DNA of 12,126 nucleotides from Leucobacter sp. (GTDB taxonomy: Bacteria; Actinomycetota; Actinomycetes; Actinomycetales; Microbacteriaceae), in the NCBI GenBank assembly GCA_031178565.1, contig JAPSIU010000056.1:1-12126 (forward strand), given 5' to 3'. The stretch's first letter is position 1. Each line of letters opens with the position of its first letter. Shown in pieces: positions 1 to 5,623 of this stretch. The translations under genes and the position numbers were made by a program. The notes below the pieces were generated by a model, which ran no database searches, was not told the origin of the DNA, and worked only from the letters and a program-made list of their open reading frames with translations.

Positions 1-902
1 CCCTCTCGGCCGTCATGTACAGCTCGAACAACGAGACGACCATCGGCGTCGTCACCGACGCGGCCTCGAGTCACGACCCGGCGGTCAAGGTCGACGTCGT
101 CACCGGCAGCTCGGGGCCGCTGCTGCAGCGCATCGAGTCGGAGGCGTCGAAGCCCGCGGCCGACGTCTTCTACAGCGCTCCCGCCACGACGCTCGAGGAG
201 TACGCGGAGTTCGTCGAGCCCTACCGCTCGCCCGAGGCCGACGCGATCCCCGAGGAGCTCGTGGATCCCGAGGACCGCTGGACCGCGACCAACGTGCACG
301 TCGTCGCCTTCATGGCGAACACCGACCAGATCGACGGCGGCGAAGCGCCGAAGAGCTGGGCGGATCTGACCGACGCGGCGTGGCAGGGCAAGATCATCGT
401 GGCGGACCCCGCCCAGTCGTCGACCGCGCTCACGGCGCTCTACGGCGCGTACAAGGTACTCGGCGAGGACGAGTTCGCGAAGCTCGCGGCGAACCTCGAG
501 GTGACCGAGAACTCGAGCAACGTCTACCCGGCCGTGGCGCAGGGCGAGTACGCGCTCTCCATCGGCTACGAGTCGAACATCTACCCCTACATCGCGGGCG
601 AGCAGGCCGGCATCGAGATGGTCTACCCCGAGGACGGCACGTTCGTGGAGCAGGACTCGGCGCTCATCGTGAAGGACGGGCCGAACCCCGACGGCGCCAA
701 GGCGCTCATCGACACGATCCTCTCGAAGGAGGCTCAGGAGGAGAACCTCGCCCAGTCGTTCCGCCGCCCGAGCCGCGACGACATCGACGTCACCGAGTTC
801 GTCGACTTCAAGGCGCTCGACGAGCTCGAGGTCGTCGACATCCACGGCGAAGAGGACGCGCAGGGGCGGACCGACTTCCTCGCCCTCTGGGACTCGCTCT
901 AA
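1..902 (+). CDS. ABC transporter extracellular solute-binding protein (iron/phosphonate/sugar-phosphate type), 5' truncated
   Basis: This is the C-terminal roughly 300 residues of a type 2 periplasmic-binding-protein fold. The open frame runs in from the window edge (first whole codon at base 3, reading LSAVMYSSNNETT). The ATG at 15 lies inside the first beta strand ('VMYSSNNE' corresponds to the mature N-terminus of Fbp/AfuA-type proteins), so the true start and signal peptide are upstream. Family-like signatures are 'ADVFYSA', 'VEPYRSPEADAIP', 'SWADLTDAAWQGKI', 'VYPAVAQGEYALSIGYES' and 'YPEDGTFVEQDSALIVKDGPNPDGAKALIDTILS'-like C-terminal helices. Related proteins bind ferric iron, 2-aminoethylphosphonate or sugar phosphates (AfuA); the ligand cannot be read from the sequence. 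A phosphatase gene follows, which favours a phosphorylated organic ligand over iron (inference). Permease and ATPase genes are not in view and may lie upstream. TAA stop at 900-902. Confidence 0.85.
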   Translation, partial: LSAVMYSSNNETTIGVVTDAASSHDPAVKVDVVTGSSGPLLQRIESEASKPAADVFYSAPATTLEEYAEFVEPYRSPEADAIPEELVDPEDRWTATNVHVVAFMANTDQIDGGEAPKSWADLTDAAWQGKIIVADPAQSSTALTALYGAYKVLGEDEFAKLAANLEVTENSSNVYPAVAQGEYALSIGYESNIYPYIAGEQAGIEMVYPEDGTFVEQDSALIVKDGPNPDGAKALIDTILSKEAQEENLAQSFRRPSRDDIDVTEFVDFKALDELEVVDIHGEEDAQGRTDFLALWDSL

Positions 903-910
903 CCGGTCGC

Positions 911-972
911 CGGCACGGAGGAGCCGGGGCCGGGCGGGCGACCGCCGGGCCCCGCTCCGCTCCTCCGTGCCG
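911..972 (+). terminator. long GC-rich hairpin between binding protein and phosphatase genes
   Basis: The arms CGGCACGGAGGAGC (911-924) and GCTCCTCCGTGCCG (959-972) are a perfect 14-bp inverted repeat. Inside, CGGGGCC (925-931) pairs with GGCCCCG (948-954), and GGCGG (933-937) pairs with CCGCC (942-946) around a GCGA tetraloop. The hairpin begins 8 nt after the binding-protein stop. No clear U tract follows (TTCC only). It could be a terminator, a partial terminator or a 3' stabilising stem that gives more binding protein than downstream enzyme. The structure is directly visible; the function is inferred. Confidence 0.6.
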
Positions 973-1024
973 TTCCGGAGCCGCGTGTTCCGCGCCATCC
1001 GCCGCCACACATCGAAAGGCAGAC

Positions 1025-1828
1025 ATGACATTCGCCGAGCACCCGCAGGTCGAGGAGTTCACCGCGTTCATCGAGGAACTCGCCGACGCGGCGCGGGACT
1101 TCCTCACCGAGCGGCACGAGGGCAGCCGCTTCGAGACGAAGGAGGATCAGAGCCCGGTCACGGAGTTCGACCGCGGCGTCGAGACGAAGCTGCGCGAGCT
1201 CATCCGGGCGCGGTTCCCCGAGCACGGCATCATCGGGGAGGAGTTCCCGCCGGAGGATCCCGACGCCGAGTTCGTGTGGATCATGGACCCGATCGACGGC
1301 ACCAAGCCGTTCGTCGCGGGGATCCCGGTGTTCACGACGCTCATCGCCCTGTGTCTTCGCGGGCGTCCCGTGATCGGCGTGATCGACGCCTCTGTCTCGC
1401 GGGACCGCTGGCTCGGCGTCGAGGGCCGCGCCACGACGCTCAACGGCCGCGAGGTGCGCACGAGCGGGCGGAGGGAACTCGACGGCGCGACGCTCTCGTG
1501 GAGCCAGCCGGACAAGGTGCTCGAGAAGCATCGCGGAGGTCTCGAGGCGCTCAACGAGCGGGTCGCGTGGCGGGTGTTCGGGGCCGCGTCGTACGGCTTC
1601 GGGCGTATGGCGGCCGGTGCGATCGACGTCTGCGGCTACAGCGGCAGCATCGGCGCCTACGACGTGTGCGCGCTCGTCCCGATCATCGAGGGCGCGGGCG
1701 GGCGCATCACCGACGGCTTCGGCGAACCGATCACCACGCGCACGCCGGAGGCCTGCCTGGCCGCCGCGACGCCGGAACTGCTCGCTGAGGCGCTGAGGGT
1801 GCTGAACCGGGAGGACGCGGCGGCATGA
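1025..1828 (+). CDS. inositol monophosphatase family phosphatase (HisN-like)
   Basis: 267 aa, full length for the family. The expected metal-site motifs are present in order: K39-x-D-x-SPVTEFD49, GEE at 71-73, DPIDGT at 88-93 (the lithium-sensitive, Mg2+-dependent phosphatase signature), and the late 'AYDVCALVPIIEGAGG' segment with D213, equivalent to the WDxAA aspartate. 'DPIDGTKPF' and 'YDVCALVP' resemble the histidinol-phosphatase (HisN) branch more than true inositol monophosphatases. The reaction is therefore hydrolysis of a small phosphomonoester in the cytoplasm. The ATG at 1025 has GAAAGG at 1014-1019, 5 nt away. The gene follows a binding-protein gene, and its stop overlaps an ATG (ATGA at 1825-1828). 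No his genes are nearby, so the substrate may be the imported compound rather than histidinol phosphate (inference). Confidence 0.85.
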   Translation: MTFAEHPQVEEFTAFIEELADAARDFLTERHEGSRFETKEDQSPVTEFDRGVETKLRELIRARFPEHGIIGEEFPPEDPDAEFVWIMDPIDGTKPFVAGIPVFTTLIALCLRGRPVIGVIDASVSRDRWLGVEGRATTLNGREVRTSGRRELDGATLSWSQPDKVLEKHRGGLEALNERVAWRVFGAASYGFGRMAAGAIDVCGYSGSIGAYDVCALVPIIEGAGGRITDGFGEPITTRTPEACLAAATPELLAEALRVLNREDAAA

Positions 1829-1971
1829 GCGTCTCCGAGGGGTCGCGCGGGCATCCCTCGCGGATCCTCGGAAACACCCTCGGAAACGCCCTCGGAACCG
1901 CACTCGGAATCCTGCTCGGAATCGGACGCGAAGGCGCCCTCGGAGCCGGCCGCGAGCACGCGCTATGGTAG
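1825..1971 (+). CDS. putative 48-aa glycine-zipper membrane peptide
   Basis: The start ATG overlaps the phosphatase stop as ATGA, with a strong Shine-Dalgarno sequence GGGAGGA at 1809-1815 spaced 9 nt away. The product begins MSVSEGSRGHPSR and then enters a Leu/Ile/Ala/Gly core (residues 14-34) about the length of a membrane helix. Glycines at 16, 20, 24, 28 and 32 form an unbroken GxxxG ladder, with further Gly at 40. A basic/acidic tail ending in HALW follows. The core is written by a 12-bp tandem repeat (CTCGGA at 1867, 1879, 1891, 1903, 1915 and 1939). The stop TAG lies 5 nt before the regulator ATG. I do not recognise a family. The alternative is non-coding repeat DNA that happens to be open. 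Coupling, SD and composition argue for translation, but nothing proves it. Confidence 0.4.
   Translation: MSVSEGSRGHPSRILGNTLGNALGTALGILLGIGREGALGAGREHALW
1867..1944 (+). repeat. 12-bp tandem repeat (CTCGGAANN-type units)
   Basis: CTCGGA recurs at an exact 12-bp spacing at 1867, 1879, 1891, 1903 and 1915, is degenerate at 1927 (CGCGAA), and returns at 1939. The period equals four codons of the small ORF at 1825-1971, where it writes Leu-Gly-x-x. The repeat ends about 20 nt before the regulator promoter. Confidence 0.85.
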
Positions 1972-1976
1972 GGGAC
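1964..1976 (+). promoter_or_regulatory. -10 box for leaderless-type start of the GntR gene
   Basis: TATGGT (1964-1969) fits TANNNT and lies 7 nt before the ATG at 1977, the spacing at which transcription would begin at the start codon itself. No convincing -35 is seen. A purine run AGGGG is only 2 nt from the ATG, too close for a normal ribosome binding site. Confidence 0.45.
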
Positions 1977-2765
1977 ATGGCCCGGAAACAGCCGCTGCAC
2001 AGCCAGCTCTACGAGGTGATGGCTGAGCGGATCCGCACCGGCGTCTGGCAGGAGGGGGAGCGCGTTCCGAGCGAGAACACGCTCGTCGACGAGTTCGGCA
2101 CGTCGCGCGGACCGGTGCGTCAAGCCCTGTCGAGACTGCGAGCCGAGGGACTCATCGTCGGCGGCCGGGGCGCACCCCCGCGCGTGCAGCGCGCGGTGCC
2201 GTCGCAGTCCTTCGACACGTACATCTCCTTCACCGAGTGGGCCGAAGAGCTGGGCCGGGTGCCCAGCCAGCGCACGATCGAGGTGGCCCGGCGGCTCGCG
2301 GACGAGCGGATCGCCGGCGAGCTCGAGGTGCCCGAGGGCAGCCCCGTCGTCGAGGTCGTGCGGCTGCGCATGCTCGAGGGCGAACCCGTCATGCTGGAGC
2401 GGGGCCTGTACGTGTACGAGGCCGGGAAGCACCTCGTCGCGGCCGATCTCGACACCCACAGCATCTACCAGATCCTCCGCGAGCACGGCATCTTCCCGCA
2501 GCGGGCCCGCAACGTGATCGACGCGGTGGCGGCGGGTGAGCTCGAGGCGCAGTGGCTCGGCGTTCCGCAGGGCAGTCCGCTCCTGCGGGTGCGGCGCGTG
2601 ACGCACGATCAGGCCGGAAGCGTGGTCGACTTCGCCGAGAACCGATACTTGCCGGGCAAGGCGACCTTCGCGGTCGAGAACACCCGGCACAACCAGACGC
2701 CGCTCACCCGCATCAGCGTGGACGCGGAAGGCGAGCGCTCCGATCGGCGAGCGAGCGACGGGTAG
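1977..2765 (+). CDS. GntR family transcriptional regulator, HutC/UTRA type
   Basis: 262 aa from ATG 1977. Residues about 5-70 form the GntR winged helix-turn-helix (LHSQLYEVMAERIRTG, 'GERVPSENTLVDEFGTSRGPVRQALSRLRAEGLI'-type recognition helix). Residues about 90-235 form a UTRA ligand-binding domain with the pattern of 'SPVVEVVRLRMLEGEPVMLERGLYVY', 'IYQILREHGIFPQRARNVIDA' and 'SPLLRVRRVTHDQAGSVVDFAENRYLPGKATF'. UTRA regulators sense small metabolites such as sugars, amino acids or phosphonates, and many repress a linked uptake operon, so control of the transporter/phosphatase genes to the left is likely (inference). ATG 1965 is in frame, but its triplet overlaps the -10-like TATGGT, so 1977 is preferred. 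The TAG stop overlaps the next gene's candidate -10 box. Confidence 0.88.
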   Translation: MARKQPLHSQLYEVMAERIRTGVWQEGERVPSENTLVDEFGTSRGPVRQALSRLRAEGLIVGGRGAPPRVQRAVPSQSFDTYISFTEWAEELGRVPSQRTIEVARRLADERIAGELEVPEGSPVVEVVRLRMLEGEPVMLERGLYVYEAGKHLVAADLDTHSIYQILREHGIFPQRARNVIDAVAAGELEAQWLGVPQGSPLLRVRRVTHDQAGSVVDFAENRYLPGKATFAVENTRHNQTPLTRISVDAEGERSDRRASDG

Positions 2766-2768
2766 TCT
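2763..2768 (+). promoter_or_regulatory. candidate -10 box for the DUF1905/OmdA gene
   Basis: TAGTCT fits TANNNT and overlaps the GntR stop codon. It lies 42 nt upstream of ATG 2811. No recognisable -35 is present, so this is a weak call resting on the motif alone. Confidence 0.3.
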
Positions 2769-2810
2769 GGCGACGAGGGGCTTGCGACACCGTCAGACGG
2801 GAGCGACGCG

Positions 2811-3350
2811 ATGACCGGAAACGCACGGATCGGATTCGAAGGACGCGTGCAGCGGATCGGCGACCGCGTCATCATCAGGTTTCCAGACGAGGCGAGCGCC
2901 GAATTGCCGTCGCGGGGGCAGGTGGCGGTCGAGGCCGTGATGAACGGGCGCGGCTTCGAGACCGTCGTCGAGCCGGACGGGCGGAGGGGCCACTGGCTCG
3001 ACGTCGATGAGCCGCTGCAGCGGAAGCTCGGGCTCGGCGACGGCGACGCAGTGGCGCTCGAGGTCGAGCCCCGCGCGCACTGGCCGGAACCTGAGGTTCC
3101 CGACGACCTCCGGGCCGCGCTCGACGAGGCCGCCGACCTCGCCGAGGTGTGGGAGGACATCACGCCGATGGCGCGCTGGGAGTGGGTGCGCTGGATCAGG
3201 GCCACCAGGAATCCGCAGACGCGCGAGCGCCGGGTGGAGGTCGCCATCTCCAAGCTGTGCTCGGGGAAGCGCCGGCCGTGCTGCTTCGACCTGTCGTCGT
3301 GCACGGATCCCGAACTGTCGAGGAGCGGCAAGCTCGTCGACGGGCTCTGA
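2811..3350 (+). CDS. DUF1905 and YdeI/OmpD-associated (OmdA) domain protein
   Basis: 179 aa. Residues about 6-85 match the DUF1905 pattern: 'DRVIIRFPDEASAELPSRGQ', 'VNGRGFETVVEPDGR'-like text, then 'GHWLDVDEPLQRKLGL'. Residues about 97-160 match the OmdA/YdeI C-terminal domain: 'VPDDLRAAL', 'AEVWEDITPMARWEWVRWI', 'RATRNPQTRERRVEVAISKL', then 'SGKRRPCCFD'. The family is described as bacteriocin-protection or OmpD-associated, but its biochemistry is not settled. It is probably a soluble cytoplasmic protein. ATG 2811 has GGGAG at 2799-2803, spaced 7 nt. It follows the GntR gene by 45 nt and may be independently transcribed. Coding-like sequence continues in the same frame after the TGA at 3348-3350 (see next entry). 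Confidence 0.85.
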   Translation: MTGNARIGFEGRVQRIGDRVIIRFPDEASAELPSRGQVAVEAVMNGRGFETVVEPDGRRGHWLDVDEPLQRKLGLGDGDAVALEVEPRAHWPEPEVPDDLRAALDEAADLAEVWEDITPMARWEWVRWIRATRNPQTRERRVEVAISKLCSGKRRPCCFDLSSCTDPELSRSGKLVDGL

Positions 3351-3437
3351 GGAGGACTGGACTACAGCCGCTACGTGGAGGTGCTCGCCTCCGACGTGCG
3401 ATACCGCTTCGTGATCGACGCCAGGACCTTCGGCTGA
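3351..3437 (+). pseudogene. 28-codon coding-like remnant after the OmdA stop
   Basis: In the same frame as the upstream gene, immediately after its TGA, the DNA reads GGLDYSRYVEVLASD followed by VRYRFVIDARTFG and a TGA. Of its 28 codons, 25 end in G or C, matching neighbouring real genes rather than intergenic DNA. The only candidate internal start is GTG at 3375. I do not recognise the family. It looks like the C-terminus of a lost gene, or an extension reached by stop readthrough. Confidence 0.35.
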
Positions 3438-3471
3438 CTTCGGTCCCGGGTCCCGCCGCGGGGTCCGCCCG

Positions 3472-4754
3472 TCACCACGGCATGCCGATGAGGTTCGTCC
3501 TGCCGACCTCGAAGCTGCTGAGCGCGCCCTCGGGCGATGCGACGATGAGCTGCCCCTTCTCCGCGATGAACTCGCGGGCGGTGAGGATCGTGGACTCGCC
3601 GGCGGCGACGCCCACGCCGACCTCGGATCCGGCCTCGATCGTGTCGATCACCTCGCCGGTGCTGAGCGAGACGCTGCTGATCGCGTGCTCGTCTCTGTTG
3701 GCCGAGGTCCGGTGGGCGACGAGGGCGTACCCGGCGTCGGTCCCGGCTGCTCCGTCCGGTCCTCCCACGATGGCGGGGAGGGCGCCCGCCTGCAGCAGCG
3801 TCTTGAGGGCCTCGGGCTCCATGTCGGCGAGTTCGCAGGCGAGCGGTTCGGAAGCGCATCGGTCCCGCATGTCGTCGACGGCGAGCGGTCGGACGGAGGA
3901 TCCGCCGAGTACGATCGCGGGATCGAAGAACGTCGCGTCTCCCAGGCGGCGGCTGATCCCTTCGAGCGCCGCGACGGGATCGATATCGGCGCTGACGATG
4001 GACGAGCGGGTCTGCGCGCCGGGCGCCGTCGGCTCGAATCCGAGAGTCGTTCGATCCGGGATCCGCGCCCGGTCCCCGGTCGTCGGGAAGTCGTGAACGG
4101 ACCGGTGCTCCCCGAGGACCGGTCGCCAGGACGCGGTCGTCTCGGGATCGGCCTCGGACGCGGACGACTCGCCGAGGGGGATCGCGTAGACCGTCCCGGC
4201 GGTGTCGATCGCGACCACCGGCTCCCGTTCGGCGTCGTAGTCGTAGGAGCCCATGTTCGCGATGAAGGTGTCCCCGATCCCCTCGATCGCGTCCGGCTCG
4301 GCGACCGCGGCGCCGTTCTCGAGAGAGCGGATGTAGAGGCCCTCGTCGGTCGCGACGTAGGCGAGGCCCCCTCCCGCGGCGAGCACGCGCATCTCGCTCA
4401 CGAGTTTGTCGTTGAGGCGCACATCCCAGGCGGTCTCTCCGGTCCCGTGTCCAGCGCGGCGAGCCGCGACTGGAACATCGGTTGGAACGGGCCGCCGCTC
4501 CCGTCGCGGTGGAAGGCCACGACCGCCACCTCCCGGCCGTCGTGTTCGCCGATCGCCGGGAAGGCCGAGGTCTCGACGCTGCCGCCGGAGCCGAGCAGCG
4601 CAGGGAGGCCGATGGCCAGCGCGCCGACCAGGGCGACGGTGCCGATGACGATCACCGCGGCGCGTCCGCGGGAGCGCGCGCTCGCCGATTGCGGTGGGGC
4701 GGCCGATTTCGCCGGCGGGGACGGTTGCGCTGCCGGTGACTGCGGGTTCGCCAT
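3472..4754 (-). pseudogene. membrane-anchored PQQ-like beta-propeller protein, frameshifted
   Basis: Two overlapping frames make one protein of about 427 aa. The first part starts at ATG 4754 (MANPQSPAAQ), preceded by GGAGAGGAG. It has a Pro/Ala/Ser-rich cytoplasmic tail, a membrane helix at about residues 32-54 and an outside segment ending 'SRLAALDTG'. It then runs into nonsense, stopping at 4398. The second frame contains 'WDVRLNDKLVSEMRVLAAGG' and continues to a stop at 3472. Adding one G to the GGG run (CCC at 4444-4446 on the + strand) gives 'LAALDTGTGETAWDVRLND', a canonical PQQ-propeller blade join. Later blades include 'AYVATDEGLYIRSLENG', 'VVAIDTAGTVYAIPLGE' and 'GQLIVASPEGALSSFEVG'. 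The function is unknown; an extracytoplasmic binding or sensor role is plausible. The lesion is either mutation or sequence error. Confidence 0.75.
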
Positions 4755-4813
4755 GATCGGCTCCTCTCCGTGCTTCATCTTGTCGTGTATGCGCGTGTCG
4801 CGCCAGGCGCGGG

Positions 4814-4858
4814 TCGGAGTTCCCCGCGCGGTGTGCGAGGATCCCGGATCGGAGTTCC
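4814..4858. repeat. 10-bp direct repeat upstream of the propeller gene
   Basis: TCGGAGTTCC occurs at 4814-4823 and again at 4849-4858, 35 bp apart start to start, in the 112-bp gap between the methyltransferase and the propeller gene. It could be a pair of regulator half-sites or chance. No clear -10 was found next to it. Confidence 0.35.
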
Positions 4859-4866
4859 GTTCCGAG

Positions 4867-5307
4867 TCACGGAGAATCGCGCGGCGGGAGCTCGATCTCG
4901 CGTAGCGGATCGCCTCCGTCGATGAAGAGTCGGGCTTCGGGGGTGAGCGCAGCTGCGATGCGGCGTCGCGCGAGCTCCCCGGCGCTCGGGTGCCGGCCGT
5001 CCAGAGCGCCGACGCGCACGGCGAACGCGAGGTCGAAGGGCTCCTCGCCGGGGAGCAGTTCGAAGTCCTCGGCCGACGCCTGACGCACCTCGAGCCGTCC
5101 CGCCTCGATCGCGTCGGCGGCGTTCTGCCGGGTGAGGGCGACGCCCTTCGCGGAGCGGTCGATCACGAGGATGAGACCGTCGCCGATCCGTTCGGCCACG
5201 ACTCTCGCCGCGGCGCCGGGAGCTCCGCCGATCTCCAGCACCCGCATCCCGGGTCTGAGGGGGAGCGCGTCGACGATCGCGGCGAGGCGCGGGGACAGCG
5301 CGCTCAC
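4867..5307 (-). CDS. small class I SAM-dependent methyltransferase
   Basis: 146 aa, with a GTG start at 5307 (GGGGAA upstream). Motif I is 'MRVLEIGGAPGAAARVVAER' (residues about 20-39), motif II is 'GLILVIDRSAKGVALTRQN' with the acidic D around residue 50, and 'LEVRQASAEDFELLPGEEPFDLAFAVRV' gives motifs III-IV. The Rossmann fold is complete but compact, with little added substrate domain. The substrate is not predictable. Such free-standing proteins are common in actinobacteria and are usually annotated only as methyltransferases. It reads towards the propeller gene with a 112-nt gap, so co-transcription is possible. The GTG overlaps the TGA of a doubtful upstream ORF (GTGA). Confidence 0.82.
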   Translation of the reverse strand: MSALSPRLAAIVDALPLRPGMRVLEIGGAPGAAARVVAERIGDGLILVIDRSAKGVALTRQNAADAIEAGRLEVRQASAEDFELLPGEEPFDLAFAVRVGALDGRHPSAGELARRRIAAALTPEARLFIDGGDPLREIELPPRDSP

Positions 5308-5585
5308 GATGCTGCTTCCCCGGACCGATGCGCCTCCTCGCGTCCGGGCTGTGTTGGGTGGGTTGTCAGCCTCGTCGTGCCTCTTGGCGCTGTCATGCCG
5401 GCAAATTCTCTTGGTTCTGCGGTGCCTGCAAGTTCCTTCGGCTCCGTCATGACGCCTCCGTCCGGTACTCCTGTGGTGATCTCCTGCTGCTCTCGAAGCG
5501 CTCCCAGCTGTCCTCGGCGTGCTCTCGCGGTTCTCTCACCGCTGCACCCAGTCTCGCTCAGCGCCTCGCAGCGCGGACAGTGCAT
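5304..5585 (-). CDS. doubtful 93-aa ORF upstream of the methyltransferase
   Basis: The ORF opens MHCPRCEALSETG, with a CxxC that could be half a zinc ribbon, and ends with TGA overlapping the methyltransferase GTG by 4 nt, a coupling-type overlap. Against it, many codons end in A (AGA, GCA, GGA, CGA), unlike neighbouring genes. There is no Shine-Dalgarno sequence, the start lies inside the AGTGCATC operator, and the middle is a degenerate repeat (MTEPKELAG / TAEPREFAG). No family is recognised. It is more likely non-coding or a decayed gene than a functional one. Confidence 0.18.
   Translation of the reverse strand: MHCPRCEALSETGCSGERTARARRGQLGALREQQEITTGVPDGGVMTEPKELAGTAEPREFAGMTAPRGTTRLTTHPTQPGREEAHRSGEAAS
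5380..5460. repeat. three degenerate 27-bp tandem repeats
   Basis: Units begin at 5380, 5407 and 5434. The first two share 19 of 27 positions, including CTCTTGG and TGCC-GCAA; the third is more divergent. GC content is visibly lower than in the surrounding genes. The repeats sit in the 316-bp stretch 5308-5623, which has no confident gene. Apart from these repeats and the operator/promoter at its right end, I see nothing else in that stretch. Confidence 0.55.
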
Positions 5586-5608
5586 CTTGATGCACTCGAG
5601 AGTGCATC
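5579..5608. promoter_or_regulatory. three-copy AGTGCATC operator at the PhzF promoter
   Basis: AGTGCATC (5579-5586) and its inverted copies GATGCACT (5589-5596) and AGTGCATC (5601-5608) are all exact, separated by TT and CGAG. Two overlapping palindromes therefore share the middle half-site. They cover the -35 region and spacer of the PhzF promoter, a position expected for repression. The regulator is not identified in this window. Confidence 0.65.
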
Positions 5609-5617
5609 GGCTAATCT
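5587..5617 (+). promoter_or_regulatory. PhzF promoter with leaderless-type start
   Basis: TAATCT (5612-5617) is a good -10 box, 6 nt before ATG 5624, so the transcript would start at or next to the start codon. TTGATG (5587-5592) could be the -35 with a 19-bp spacer, slightly long. No Shine-Dalgarno sequence is present, which agrees with a leaderless mRNA. Confidence 0.6.
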
Positions 5618-5623
5618 CGGATC

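Noticed and set aside
1965..1976. Upstream in-frame ATG at 1965 as the GntR start
   Set aside because: Its triplet overlaps the -10-like TATGGT and it has no ribosome site; ATG 1977 gives the normal GntR N-terminus.
3438..3471. Bidirectional terminator between the convergent OmdA and propeller genes
   Set aside because: Only CCCGC/GCGGG with an impossibly small loop is visible; no convincing stem or U tract on either strand.
4398..4447. Programmed ribosomal frameshifting in the propeller and GNAT genes
   Set aside because: Neither site has a slippery heptamer of the X-XXY-YYZ type or an obvious stimulatory stem tied to it. A one-base loss in a G run is simpler.
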